Shown in pieces: positions 1 to 6,901 of a stretch of 8,685 nt of DNA (the stretch's first letter is position 1; each line of letters opens with the position of its first letter). Under the pieces are notes generated by a model. That model did no database searches. It worked only from the letters and a program-made list of their open reading frames with translations, and was not told where the DNA came from. Origin of the DNA: Clostridia bacterium (lineage in GTDB: Bacteria > Bacillota > Clostridia > Oscillospirales > Acutalibacteraceae); NCBI GenBank assembly GCA_900767015.1, contig CAAFXQ010000008.1, forward strand, positions 1 through 8,685, given 5' to 3'. The position numbers were made by a program, and so were the translations under genes.

Positions 1-20
1 ACACGACGCTCTTCCGATCT
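1..20. other. Illumina TruSeq adapter remnant (not genomic)
   Basis: These 20 bases are identical to the 3' end of the Illumina TruSeq universal adapter, ending in the well-known GCTCTTCCGATCT. Read on the minus strand they start AGATCGGAAGAGC, the standard read-through adapter prefix. Genomic sequence begins at about position 21. The minus-strand reading frame of the neighbouring gene happens to stay open through the adapter, so any protein predicted across it would carry about six artificial C-terminal residues. The match is recognised from memory of the adapter sequence and is exact over all 20 bases. Confidence 0.96.
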
Positions 21-778
21 TCAAGATATTCGTCACTGCCGACGTTTTTCGGTGCTGTTATCAGCGCATCAATTTTTCCTAAGGCTTCAGTGTCACGGAT
101 AAACTCGGAAGTAAAAGAGATATTTTTTCCGTTTTTGAGTCTGACGGTGAGGCTGATGTCCGGATAATGCACCCACAAATAACCTGGGGAACGTTCTGAC
201 CGGTAAATAGAATCAACAGAATAGGATACAATATCGGAATATGAGTACTGCTCAACCGTCTGATTCAAGCAATTATATCTCGTAAGAGAATGATCCGTTA
301 TACACCATCTGCCGAAGAAACTTAAGAATAATAAAAAAACCGAAAACACGATCGAAACTGAAATAAAGATTCTGACCGTAATTCTGAATTTGAAATCGAA
401 TTTACTCTTCTTAGTCTCGGGCTTTTTTGAGAACAACGGCGTCACTTTTTCATACTTAGCATCATTATAGTTTACGTTTTTGTTGCCGAAAATCGGTCTT
501 TTGCAGTGTTCAGTTTTTTGTATGAATTCTCCTATTGAAATAATAAAGATGAAAAAAATCGGTAAAGCGAAAATAATAGTCCAATTGTAGTCGCAGGCGA
601 GAACTTCTTCATCAGCGAACGGAAGTCTTTTAAGAAGGTAGGAGTACAGATACACCACGCCATATCCTATCCCTGCAAGCACGATACAGATTATCGTATA
701 AATCCGCTTATCAATCCGTGACAGCGGGGGATAGGGTTTATTGCGTTTTTTCCTCTTTACGGGCTTACTCTTAGCCAT
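21..778 (-). CDS. Hypothetical three-helix membrane protein, 3'-truncated at contig end
   Basis: I do not recognise this gene. Reading from ATG at 776-778, the frame is open for 252 codons to the adapter junction and no stop is reached, so the C-terminus is missing. The start is supported by GAGG at 784-787, five bases upstream, and by a consensus promoter just before it. The protein starts with a very basic cytoplasmic segment (MAKSKPVKRKKRNKP), then three predicted membrane helices at roughly residues 26-48, 66-84 and 133-156. A polar, Lys-rich loop (about 87-131) separates helices 2 and 3. After helix 3 comes a soluble part of at least 95 residues with alternating polar and hydrophobic stretches (about 157-252, including GRWCITDHSLTRY and LTVRLKNGKNISF), which looks beta-rich. 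That layout resembles small membrane proteins with a C-terminal PH-like domain (YcxB/YdbT style), but this is only a guess from shape. The gene is visibly more AT-rich than the glycolytic genes beside it. Confidence 0.8.
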
Positions 779-783
779 GATAA

Positions 784-787
784 CCTC
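784..787 (-). promoter_or_regulatory. Ribosome binding site of the membrane-protein gene
   Basis: GAGG on the minus strand lies five bases before the ATG at 776-778. It supports this start codon for a gene whose other end is missing. Confidence 0.65.
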
Positions 788-808
788 ATACATAATGTAT
801 TTTTAATG

Positions 809-837
809 ATTATATATCCGAGCCCCTGTTTTGTCAA
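809..837 (-). promoter_or_regulatory. Consensus sigma-A promoter for the membrane-protein gene
   Basis: On the minus strand TTGACA (832-837) is followed by exactly 17 bases and then TATAAT (809-814): both hexamers match the housekeeping sigma consensus at all six positions with optimal spacing. Transcription would start near 802, giving a leader of about 24 bases before the ATG at 778. It sits downstream of the gpmI terminator, so the membrane-protein gene is probably an independent transcription unit. The palindrome of the adjacent repeat element ends only a few bases upstream of the -35 box. Confidence 0.88.
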
Positions 838-840
838 CTC

Positions 841-908
841 ATTATAATGCTTTGCGAAGCAAAGCCACCGCAACTCTTCTCTCTTCACTTTTCCCTCTTC
901 ACTCTTCA
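841..908 (-). repeat. Intergenic repeat element: five 7-base units plus hairpin
   Basis: On the minus strand positions 908-874 read as five consecutive heptads: TGAAGAG, TGAAGAG, GGAAAAG, TGAAGAG, AGAAGAG. A short linker follows, then the perfect inverted repeat GCTTTGC-ttc-GCAAAGC (849-865) and the self-complementary ATTATAAT (841-848). No reading frame covers it. From memory, purine-rich GAAGAGTGAAGAG tracts next to a small GC palindrome and ATTATAAT recur between genes in gut Clostridia, which would make this one copy of a dispersed element, but only one copy is visible here. The structure itself is directly seen; its mobility or function is unknown. Confidence 0.65.
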
Positions 909-910
909 TT

Positions 911-950
911 AAAACAAAAAAACGGATCCTGCCGACCGTACAGCAGGATC
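911..950 (-). terminator. Intrinsic terminator after gpmI (probably bidirectional)
   Basis: An 8-bp perfect stem, GATCCTGC (925-932) with GCAGGATC (943-950), encloses a 10-base loop. On the minus strand the stem is followed after two bases by seven T residues (916-922), then G and four more T. It lies 20 bases past the gpmI stop and ends that transcription unit. On the plus strand the same stem is followed by TTTTTATTAT, so it could also stop transcription in the other direction, although no plus-strand gene is present. Confidence 0.88.
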
Positions 951-969
951 TTTTTATTATAAGAAAGAT

Positions 970-2502
970 TTATTTCACAATGCTCTCTCCGGTCATTTCC
1001 GCCGGCTGGGGGAGTCCCATAATTTTAAGCATCGTCGGGGCAATGTCGCAAAGCTTGCCGCCGTCACGAACCTCGCACGGGTAGTTCACAACGACAAACG
1101 GAACAGGGTTCGTCGTGTGTGCGGTGAACGGGCTTCCGTCCTCGGCATACATTCTGTCTGCGTTGCCGTGGTCAGCCGTAATCAGCATCACGCCGCCGAT
1201 GGATTTGACAGCGTCCGCAACCTTGCCGACGCAGGTGTCAACCGCTTCAACCGCCGCTTTCGCCGCATCGAAAACGCCGGTGTGTCCGACCATGTCGCAG
1301 TTGGCGAAGTTGAGGATAACGGCGTCGTATTTTTCGCTTTTGACCGCTTCCACAACCTTGTCGGTGACTTCGTAGGCGCTCATTTCGGGCTGCATATCGT
1401 ATGTCGGTACCTTCGGAGAAGCAACTAGGATTCTGTCCTCGCCCTCGTACTGCTTTTCAACGCCGCCGTTGAAGAAGAACGTTACATGGGCGTACTTTTC
1501 AGTCTCGGCAATACGAAGCTGAGTCTTGCCGTTCTTGGAAAGATACTCGCCGAAGGTGTTCGTGAGCGATTCCGGCTTAAAGGCAACATGAACGTTCGGC
1601 ATCGTTGCGTCATACTGCGTCATGCAGACATAATAAAGCGGGAAGAAGCCGTTCTTTCTTTCGAAGCCCGTGAAGCTTTCGTCAACGAAAGTTCTCGTGA
1701 TTTCTCTTGCTCTGTCGGGGCGGAAGTTGAAGAAAACAACGCTGTCGTTTGCCTTAACGGTTGCATTTTCGGCGCAGACGGTCGGAAGAACAAATTCGTC
1801 CGTCAGATTCTTTCCGTCTTCGTCAACGGTTTCGTAGGAAGCACGGATAGCGGCAACAGGGTCGCTGTTTTGTACGCCCTCGCCGTAAACCATGGCGGCA
1901 TAAGCTTTCGAAACACGCTCCCAGCGGTTGTCTCTGTCCATGGCATAATACCGACCCATGACAGTTGCAACCTGACCAACGCCGATTTCCTTGAGCTTTT
2001 CGATTGTTTCAGCGACATAGTCTGCACCCGAAGCCGGGGGAACGTCACGGCCGTCAAGGAAGCAGTGAACGAATACGTTTTCAACGCCCATTCTCTTGGC
2101 AAGCTCAACAATGGCGTACATATGCGTGTTGTGGCTGTGAACGCCACCGTCGGACATAAGACCCATCAGGTGAAGTGCCGAGCCGTTCTTTTTGCAGTTT
2201 TCCATCGCACCGACAAGCGCCTCGTTCTCGAAAAAGTCGCCGTCCTGAATAGATTTTGTAATTCTTGTAAGCTCCTGATACACAACACGGCCTGCGCCGA
2301 TATTGGTGTGACCGACCTCGCTGTTACCCATCTGACCGTCGGGCAGACCGACGTCCATTCCGGATGCGCCGATATATGTCATCGGGCTTTCGCTCATCAG
2401 TTTGTCAAGATTCGGTGTGTTGGCGGCGGCGATGGCGTTGCCGTAGTCAGACTCGTTTTTACCGAAGCCGTCCATGATGCAAAGAAGCACTGTCTTTTTC
2501 AT
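970..2502 (-). CDS. gpmI: 2,3-bisphosphoglycerate-independent phosphoglycerate mutase
   Basis: This cytoplasmic, metal-dependent (Mn in the family) enzyme interconverts 3-phosphoglycerate and 2-phosphoglycerate in glycolysis and gluconeogenesis. At 510 residues it has the normal length of the alkaline-phosphatase-superfamily mutase. The phosphatase-like domain carries D11 (IMDGFG), the phosphoserine nucleophile S61 (GQMGNSEVGH), and metal ligands D403 and H407 (NCDMVGHTG), D444 and H445 (ADHGNAD) and H462 (FTAHTTNPVP). These positions agree with the known Geobacillus enzyme. The inserted phosphotransferase domain carries H122 (SDGGVHSH), DGRD (150-153), GRYYAMDRDNRW (183-194) and the FRPDRAREITR block near 260-270. 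The start ATG has AAAGG (2513-2517) ten bases upstream, a rather long spacing. It is the third gene of a pgk-tpiA-gpmI series, but a terminator hairpin lies just before it, so it may be made at a lower level than tpiA or need a weak promoter of its own. No catalytic residue is missing. Confidence 0.98.
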   Translation of the reverse strand: MKKTVLLCIMDGFGKNESDYGNAIAAANTPNLDKLMSESPMTYIGASGMDVGLPDGQMGNSEVGHTNIGAGRVVYQELTRITKSIQDGDFFENEALVGAMENCKKNGSALHLMGLMSDGGVHSHNTHMYAIVELAKRMGVENVFVHCFLDGRDVPPASGADYVAETIEKLKEIGVGQVATVMGRYYAMDRDNRWERVSKAYAAMVYGEGVQNSDPVAAIRASYETVDEDGKNLTDEFVLPTVCAENATVKANDSVVFFNFRPDRAREITRTFVDESFTGFERKNGFFPLYYVCMTQYDATMPNVHVAFKPESLTNTFGEYLSKNGKTQLRIAETEKYAHVTFFFNGGVEKQYEGEDRILVASPKVPTYDMQPEMSAYEVTDKVVEAVKSEKYDAVILNFANCDMVGHTGVFDAAKAAVEAVDTCVGKVADAVKSIGGVMLITADHGNADRMYAEDGSPFTAHTTNPVPFVVVNYPCEVRDGGKLCDIAPTMLKIMGLPQPAEMTGESIVK

Positions 2503-2534
2503 AGTATATCAACCTTTCACAATAAACTGAACCG

Positions 2535-2559
2535 AAAAAAGGGCTGCGGAGAGCAGCCC
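2535..2559 (-). terminator. Intrinsic terminator/attenuator between tpiA and gpmI
   Basis: On the minus strand GGGCTGC (2553-2559) pairs perfectly with GCAGCCC (2541-2547) around a 5-base loop and is followed directly by six T residues (2535-2540). This is a strong factor-independent terminator signature 12 bases after the tpiA stop. It leaves only about 32 bases before the gpmI ATG, so gpmI expression must rely on partial read-through, a promoter I cannot clearly see, or RNA processing. Confidence 0.85.
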
Positions 2560-2571
2560 GGAAATTTTAAA

Positions 2572-3339
2572 TTATTTGCTTGCCGCTGCAACAATCTTGG
2601 AGAAATCAACAGCCTTCAAAGAAGCGCCGCCGATGAGTCCGCCGTCAACGTTAACCTTGGAAACAAGCTCGTCAGCGTTGCCTGCGTTCATGGAGCCGCC
2701 GTACTGAATGGTGACGGTCTCAGCAACGTCTGCGCCGTAAGCTTCAGCAATAGCGGCACGGACAAAGCCGTTGCCCTCATCAGCCTGGTCAGCCGTAGCG
2801 GTAACGCCAGTGCCGATAGCCCAGACCGGCTCATAAGCGATGATAACGTTCTTAAGCTGTTCTTTGGTAACGTTGGTAAGAGCCATCTTGGTCTGGAACT
2901 TAAGAAGCGTCTCGGTGTAGCCGAGCTCTCTCTGTTCGAGGGTTTCGCCTACGCAGATGATAGCCTTAAGACCGGCGTTCAGAGCGGCAAGGGAGCGAAG
3001 GTTTACGGTCTGATCAGTTTCACCGAAGTAGGTTCTTCTTTCGCTGTGGCCGATAACAACGTATTCAACGCCTGCTTCCTTGAGCATATCGGCTGAAACC
3101 TCGCCGGTGTAGGCGCCCGAAGCCTTGAAGTGAACGTTTTCGGCACCGATCTTGATGTTGGAACCCTTAGCGGCCTCAACAGCTGCCGGAATGTCAATAA
3201 ACGGAACGCAAAGAACAACGTCACAGTCGGCGTCCTTGACAAGCGGCTTCATCTCGTTAATGAGAGCGGTTGTCTCGGACGGAGTTTTATTCATTTTCCA
3301 GTTACCTGCGATAACTGCTTTACGAACTGCCTTATTCAT
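2572..3339 (-). CDS. tpiA: Triose-phosphate isomerase
   Basis: This cytoplasmic TIM-barrel enzyme interconverts dihydroxyacetone phosphate and glyceraldehyde 3-phosphate. The 255-residue product has the usual family length. Active-site residues are all visible: N13 and K15 in AGNWKMNK, the electrophile H98 in VIGHSERR, the catalytic base E170 in AYEPVWAIGTG, with the flexible loop 6 right after it. The phosphate-binding segments YGGS (213-216) and GGASLK (237-242) are intact. The start is fixed by an excellent AAAGGAG (3349-3355) nine bases upstream, and the N-terminus (MNKAVRKAVIAGNWK) fits the family. It follows pgk after 32 bases with no terminator between them, so the two are almost certainly co-transcribed. 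A strong hairpin follows its stop. Its codons, like those of gpmI, mostly avoid TTA, CTA and TCA, in keeping with high expression. Confidence 0.98.
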   Translation of the reverse strand: MNKAVRKAVIAGNWKMNKTPSETTALINEMKPLVKDADCDVVLCVPFIDIPAAVEAAKGSNIKIGAENVHFKASGAYTGEVSADMLKEAGVEYVVIGHSERRTYFGETDQTVNLRSLAALNAGLKAIICVGETLEQRELGYTETLLKFQTKMALTNVTKEQLKNVIIAYEPVWAIGTGVTATADQADEGNGFVRAAIAEAYGADVAETVTIQYGGSMNAGNADELVSKVNVDGGLIGGASLKAVDFSKIVAAASK

Positions 3340-3371
3340 TTTGGAAATCTCCTTTATATTGTAAACTTTAA

Positions 3372-4565
3372 TTATTTGTCGTTAAGAGCAACTACGCCCG
3401 GAAGATCCTTGCCTTCGAGGAATTCAAGAGAAGCACCGCCGCCGGTAGAAATGTGGCTCATCTTGTCAGCGAAGCCGAGCTTGGCAACAGCAGCTGCGGA
3501 GTCACCGCCGCCGACGATGGAGATAGCACCGCTTTCAGCGATAGCGGTAGCAACCGCAACGGTACCGGCTGCGAAGTGTTCCCATTCGGAAACGCCCATC
3601 GGACCGTTCCAGATAACGGTGCCTGCGCCCTTGATAGCGTCGGAGAAAAGCTTCTGTGTCTTCGGTCCGATATCAAGACCCATCCAGCCGTCGGGGATAT
3701 CGTCGGAATCGACGGTCATATATTCGGTGTCCGGGTCATATTCCTTGCCGACAACGTTGTCAAGCGGAATCAGGAAGTTTACGCCCTTTTCCTTGGCAAG
3801 TGCCATCATGCTCTTAGCAAGGTCAAGCTTGTCCTCTTCGCAGATGGAAGTACCGACTGAGTGACCCATAGCGGCAAAGAAGGTGTAAGCCATGCCGCCG
3901 CCGACGATAAGGGTGTCAACTTTATCCATCAGGTTTGTGATAACGCCGATTTTGTCGGAAACCTTGGCGCCGCCGAGAATGGCAACAAGCGGTCTCTTCG
4001 GATTTTCAAGTGCGCCGCCGATATAGTCAAGCTCTTTTCTGATAAGGAAGCCGCAGACAGCGGGAAGATAATCGGCAACGCCTGTGGTGGAGCTGTGTGC
4101 TCTGTGAGCCGAACCGAAAGCGTCGTTGACATAGATTTCGGCAAGAGAAGCAAGAGCCTTAGAAAATTCGGGGTCGTTCTTGGTTTCTTCCGCATGGAAG
4201 CGGACGTTTTCAAGAAGCATCACTTCGCCCTCTTTCAGGGAAGCGGCAAGCTCTTTTGCGCTTTCGCCGACAACGTCCTTTGCCATTTTGACTTCGATTC
4301 CGAGAAGCTCGCCAAGTCTCTTGGCTACGGGAGCGAGCGAAAATTCAGGTTTGAATTCACCCTTAGGTCTGCCGAGATGTGAGCAAAGGATAACCTTTGC
4401 GTTGTGGTCAAGAAGATATTTAATCGTGGGGAGAGAAGCGACGATTCTCTTGTCGCTGGTGATTACTCCGTTTTCCATCTTGACATTGAAGTCACAGCGG
4501 ACAAGAACTTTTTTGCCGCTTACGTCAATGTCTTCAACAGACTTCTTGTTCAGTACATTCATCAT
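3372..4565 (-). CDS. pgk: Phosphoglycerate kinase
   Basis: This cytoplasmic monomeric two-domain enzyme transfers the acyl phosphate of 1,3-bisphosphoglycerate to ADP, giving ATP and 3-phosphoglycerate. It has the family's usual length, 397 residues. The N-terminal, substrate-binding domain shows VRCDFNVK (22-29, with D25 and N27), R40, SHLGRPKG (62-69), LLENVRF (117-123) with R122, and DAFGSAHRAHSS with R155. The C-terminal nucleotide domain shows GGAKVSDK (198-205), GGGMAYTF (222-229), WNGPMGVSE (319-327), GGGDSAAA (352-359) and the hinge-side STGGGASLEFL (373-383). Two start codons lie in tandem (ATGATG). The first, at 4563-4565, is 11 bases from AGGA (4577-4580) and is preferred; the second would only remove one Met. 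It is the first gene of the glycolytic unit, with its own promoter region upstream and tpiA 32 bases downstream. gap, its usual upstream partner in Firmicutes, is replaced here by topB. Confidence 0.98.
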   Translation of the reverse strand: MMNVLNKKSVEDIDVSGKKVLVRCDFNVKMENGVITSDKRIVASLPTIKYLLDHNAKVILCSHLGRPKGEFKPEFSLAPVAKRLGELLGIEVKMAKDVVGESAKELAASLKEGEVMLLENVRFHAEETKNDPEFSKALASLAEIYVNDAFGSAHRAHSSTTGVADYLPAVCGFLIRKELDYIGGALENPKRPLVAILGGAKVSDKIGVITNLMDKVDTLIVGGGMAYTFFAAMGHSVGTSICEEDKLDLAKSMMALAKEKGVNFLIPLDNVVGKEYDPDTEYMTVDSDDIPDGWMGLDIGPKTQKLFSDAIKGAGTVIWNGPMGVSEWEHFAAGTVAVATAIAESGAISIVGGGDSAAAVAKLGFADKMSHISTGGGASLEFLEGKDLPGVVALNDK

Positions 4566-4627
4566 GTGTTTTTCTTTCCTTTCGATACAAATTGATTCAT
4601 AATTATAGTATTACATAACCAACAGAC

Positions 4628-4656
4628 ATTTTATAACAACAAGCAAAAATTTTCAA
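4628..4656 (-). promoter_or_regulatory. Probable sigma-A promoter for pgk-tpiA(-gpmI)
   Basis: In the 155-base gap between topB and pgk, TTGAAA (4651-4656) is followed by 17 bases and TAAAAT (4628-4633) on the minus strand, each one mismatch from consensus. Transcription would start near 4621 and leave a leader of about 55 bases. A second -10 match, TATAAT at 4602-4607, lies closer to the gene but has no good -35 box at the right distance; it could be an alternative or secondary start. A 6-bp inverted repeat (GCAAAA/TTTTGC, 4643-4665) overlaps the -35 region. Confidence 0.55.
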
Positions 4657-4720
4657 GTGTTTTGCAGTAAAAAATGACAAATGTCGTGTGGTTGTTTTGG
4701 TCTATTTTGACGAAATCGGC

Positions 4721-6886
4721 TTATTTCAGCCAATCCTTGAGTAAATCAGCCATCGGATTGTTCGCTTCCTCGTTCTTTTGCTGATTTTTCATGTATCGCT
4801 GAACGTCATACTTTCCGGCGCCGTCGCTTGCCTTGCGGCTGTTGAAGTCGGACAGCTTTTCCCGGTAACCGCATTTACAAAAGAACGCCTTTTTGTCGCC
4901 CTCTCCCCGAAGCTCCATTTTCTTGTGACAGTTCGGACAGCGGGCGTTTGTGACAAGCGATAGACTTCTGCGGTAGCCGCATTCTCTGTCCTGACAGATG
5001 AGCATTTTACCCTTTTTGCCGTTGACTTCGAGAAGATACTTTCCGCAGTCGGGACACTTTTCTTTTGTCATGTTGTCGTGAACATACTGCGCATCGCTTG
5101 CAATTACCATTTTGACAAGGGAAGAAGCATATTTTCTCATCTCGCCGATGAACGCTTTCATGTCTTGTGTGCCTTTGCTTATATTCTGAAGCTGTTGTTC
5201 CCATTTTGCGGTAAGCTCAGCGGACTTGAGGTCGGGCGGTACGATTTTGATTAACTGCTTGCCCTTGGCGGTCGGGTGAATCTCCTTGCCGACCCGTTCA
5301 ATCGAGAAGTTGTCAAACAGCTTTTCAATAATATCTGCTCTTGTTGCCGGTGTACCAAGGCCGCTTGTTGTCTGAATCACCGCCTTGAGGTTCTTGTCCG
5401 CAATCTGCTTCGACGGGTTTTCCATAGCGGTAAGAAGCGTTGCTTCGGTGTACCGTGCCGGCGGTCTTGTTTTGCCCGAACCGATTTTGAGGTTCTGCAC
5501 CGCAAGCTTTGCGCCTTTTTTGAGGTCGGGGAGGTTCTGTGCCTTGTTTTCGGCTTCTTCCTCCTCGTCCTCTCCGAGCGTCTTTCCGTAAAGTGCTTTC
5601 CAGCCCTCACTTTTGACGACTTTCCCTTTTGCATAAAAGCTTTCGCCGCCGATGTTGATTGTCAGCTTAACCTCGTCATATTCGAACGGCTCACTCAGTA
5701 CGGCAAGAAAGCGTTTGACAACAAGGTCGTAAATATTCCGTTCCTCGTGCGTGAACTTGGCAAAATTCGCACTCTGCTCGGTCGGAATAATCGCATGGTG
5801 ATCCGTGACCTTGGCGTCGTTTACGATGTATTTGGTGTTAATCGGCTTTCTGAAAAGCGTCATCGCCGTTTTCTGATACGCTCCCTGCGATACGCTTCTG
5901 AGCCGTTCGGGGATTGTTGCGGCGACATCTTTTGTAATGTACCGTGAATCTGTTCTCGGGTAGGTCAGCACCTTGTGCATTTCATAAAGGCTTTGCATAT
6001 ACGAAAGCGTCTGTTTCGCCGAATAGCCGTACAGCTTGTTGGCGTCTCTTTGAAGCTCGGTCAGGTCGTAAGCGGCGGGCGGATTTTGCTTCTTTGCTGT
6101 CCGCTCAACCGAGGCGACAACCGCTTGCTGTCCGGTAAGAGACTTCACGATTTTCTCAACATATTCCCGGTTTGAAAACCGTGTGTTGCCGTTCTTGTCC
6201 CGGAAAGTGGCAGTAAAGCCCTTGAAAACTGCCTGAAGCGTGTAGTAATCACTCGGCTTGAACTTGAGAATCTCTTCTTCCCGTTCGACAATCATCGCAA
6301 GCGTCGGGGTCTGAACCCGTCCGGCGGAAAGCTGAGCGTTGTGTTTGCAGGTCAGTGCTCTTGTGACGTTCAGTCCGACCAGCCAGTCCGCCTCGGCTCT
6401 TGCCTGCGCCGAATAGTAAAGGTTGTCGTACTGCTTGGCAGGCTTTAAAGAAGCAAAGCCCTCTTTGATTGCCTTGTCTGTCTGAGACGAAATCCAAAGC
6501 CGGAACGCCGGCTTTTTAAAGTGCGCTTTCATCATAATCCACCGGGCGACAAGCTCACCCTCACGGCCGGCGTCCGTTGCGATAACGAGCGAATCAATAT
6601 CCTTTCTTGCCATCAGGGCGGACACGGTTTTATACTGCTTCGCCGTCTGCTTAATCACGACAAGCTTCATTTTTTCGGGCAGCATCGGCAGATCCTCAAG
6701 CCGCCACGCCTTATATTTGTCGTCGTAAAGGTCGGGGTCGGCGAGGGTGACGAGGTGACCGAGCGCCCAGGTAACAACATATCGGTCGCCCTCAATAAAG
6801 CCATTCCCTTTGCGGTTTGCTCCGATGACCCGGGCGATATCACGGGCAACCGACGGCTTTTCGGCAAGTACAAGCTGTTTTCCCAT
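4721..6886 (-). CDS. topB: DNA topoisomerase III (type IA)
   Basis: This type IA enzyme cuts one DNA strand through a 5'-phosphotyrosine link, passes the other strand, and reseals it; the TopB branch is best known for decatenation and for resolving recombination or replication intermediates. The 721-residue product starts with the TOPRIM domain: E9 in LAEKPSVARDIA and the acidic triad in ATDAGREGE (103-111, D105 and E109). The catalytic tyrosine is Y309 in LTYPRTDSRYI, followed by R311. Other family blocks are SAGRVQTPTLAMI (187-199), DHHAIIPTE (362-370) and GLGTPATRADIIEKL (509-523). The C-terminus has two four-cysteine zinc ribbons: C611, C614, C631, C636 and C650, C653, C670, C672, then a charged tail. 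The start is supported by AAAGGA (6897-6902), ten bases upstream, which touches the stop codon of the ymfH-like gene. With only 15 bases between them, topB is probably co-transcribed with the peptidase genes. No conjugation genes are nearby, so this looks like the chromosomal rather than the integrative-element type. Confidence 0.96.
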   Translation of the reverse strand: MGKQLVLAEKPSVARDIARVIGANRKGNGFIEGDRYVVTWALGHLVTLADPDLYDDKYKAWRLEDLPMLPEKMKLVVIKQTAKQYKTVSALMARKDIDSLVIATDAGREGELVARWIMMKAHFKKPAFRLWISSQTDKAIKEGFASLKPAKQYDNLYYSAQARAEADWLVGLNVTRALTCKHNAQLSAGRVQTPTLAMIVEREEEILKFKPSDYYTLQAVFKGFTATFRDKNGNTRFSNREYVEKIVKSLTGQQAVVASVERTAKKQNPPAAYDLTELQRDANKLYGYSAKQTLSYMQSLYEMHKVLTYPRTDSRYITKDVAATIPERLRSVSQGAYQKTAMTLFRKPINTKYIVNDAKVTDHHAIIPTEQSANFAKFTHEERNIYDLVVKRFLAVLSEPFEYDEVKLTINIGGESFYAKGKVVKSEGWKALYGKTLGEDEEEEAENKAQNLPDLKKGAKLAVQNLKIGSGKTRPPARYTEATLLTAMENPSKQIADKNLKAVIQTTSGLGTPATRADIIEKLFDNFSIERVGKEIHPTAKGKQLIKIVPPDLKSAELTAKWEQQLQNISKGTQDMKAFIGEMRKYASSLVKMVIASDAQYVHDNMTKEKCPDCGKYLLEVNGKKGKMLICQDRECGYRRSLSLVTNARCPNCHKKMELRGEGDKKAFFCKCGYREKLSDFNSRKASDGAGKYDVQRYMKNQQKNEEANNPMADLLKDWLK

Positions 6887-6901
6887 AGTTTATCAATCCT
6901 T

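Noticed and set aside
841..908. CRISPR-like or satellite array
   Set aside because: The heptads are directly adjacent with no spacers and number only five; this is a short tandem tract, not a CRISPR array.
1486..3096. Long plus-strand open frame of 536 codons opposite gpmI and tpiA
   Set aside because: It is in exact antisense register with two well-identified genes, spans their intergenic terminator, resembles no known family, and is explained by the lack of TTA, CTA and TCA codons in the sense genes.
3130..3864. Plus-strand open frame of 244 codons over the tpiA-pgk boundary
   Set aside because: It is antisense to conserved parts of both enzymes and its translation is low-complexity Ser/Pro/Ala-rich, typical of a shadow frame; no promoter or good ribosome binding site on that strand.
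4671..4720. Possible terminator after topB (GACA-TT-TGTC followed by six T on the minus strand)
   Set aside because: The stem would be only four base pairs with a 2-base loop, too small to form a stable terminator. topB may end elsewhere or read into the pgk unit.
5276..5947. Plus-strand open frame of 223 codons inside topB
   Set aside because: Again in codon register with topB on the opposite strand; the sense strand encodes intact topoisomerase motifs throughout, so this is a shadow frame.
4721..6886. topB as a sign of an integrative conjugative element
   Set aside because: Topoisomerase III genes are common cargo of such elements, but here there are no relaxase, type IV secretion, integrase or attachment-site signals, and the gene is flanked by core metabolism and a chromosomal peptidase pair.
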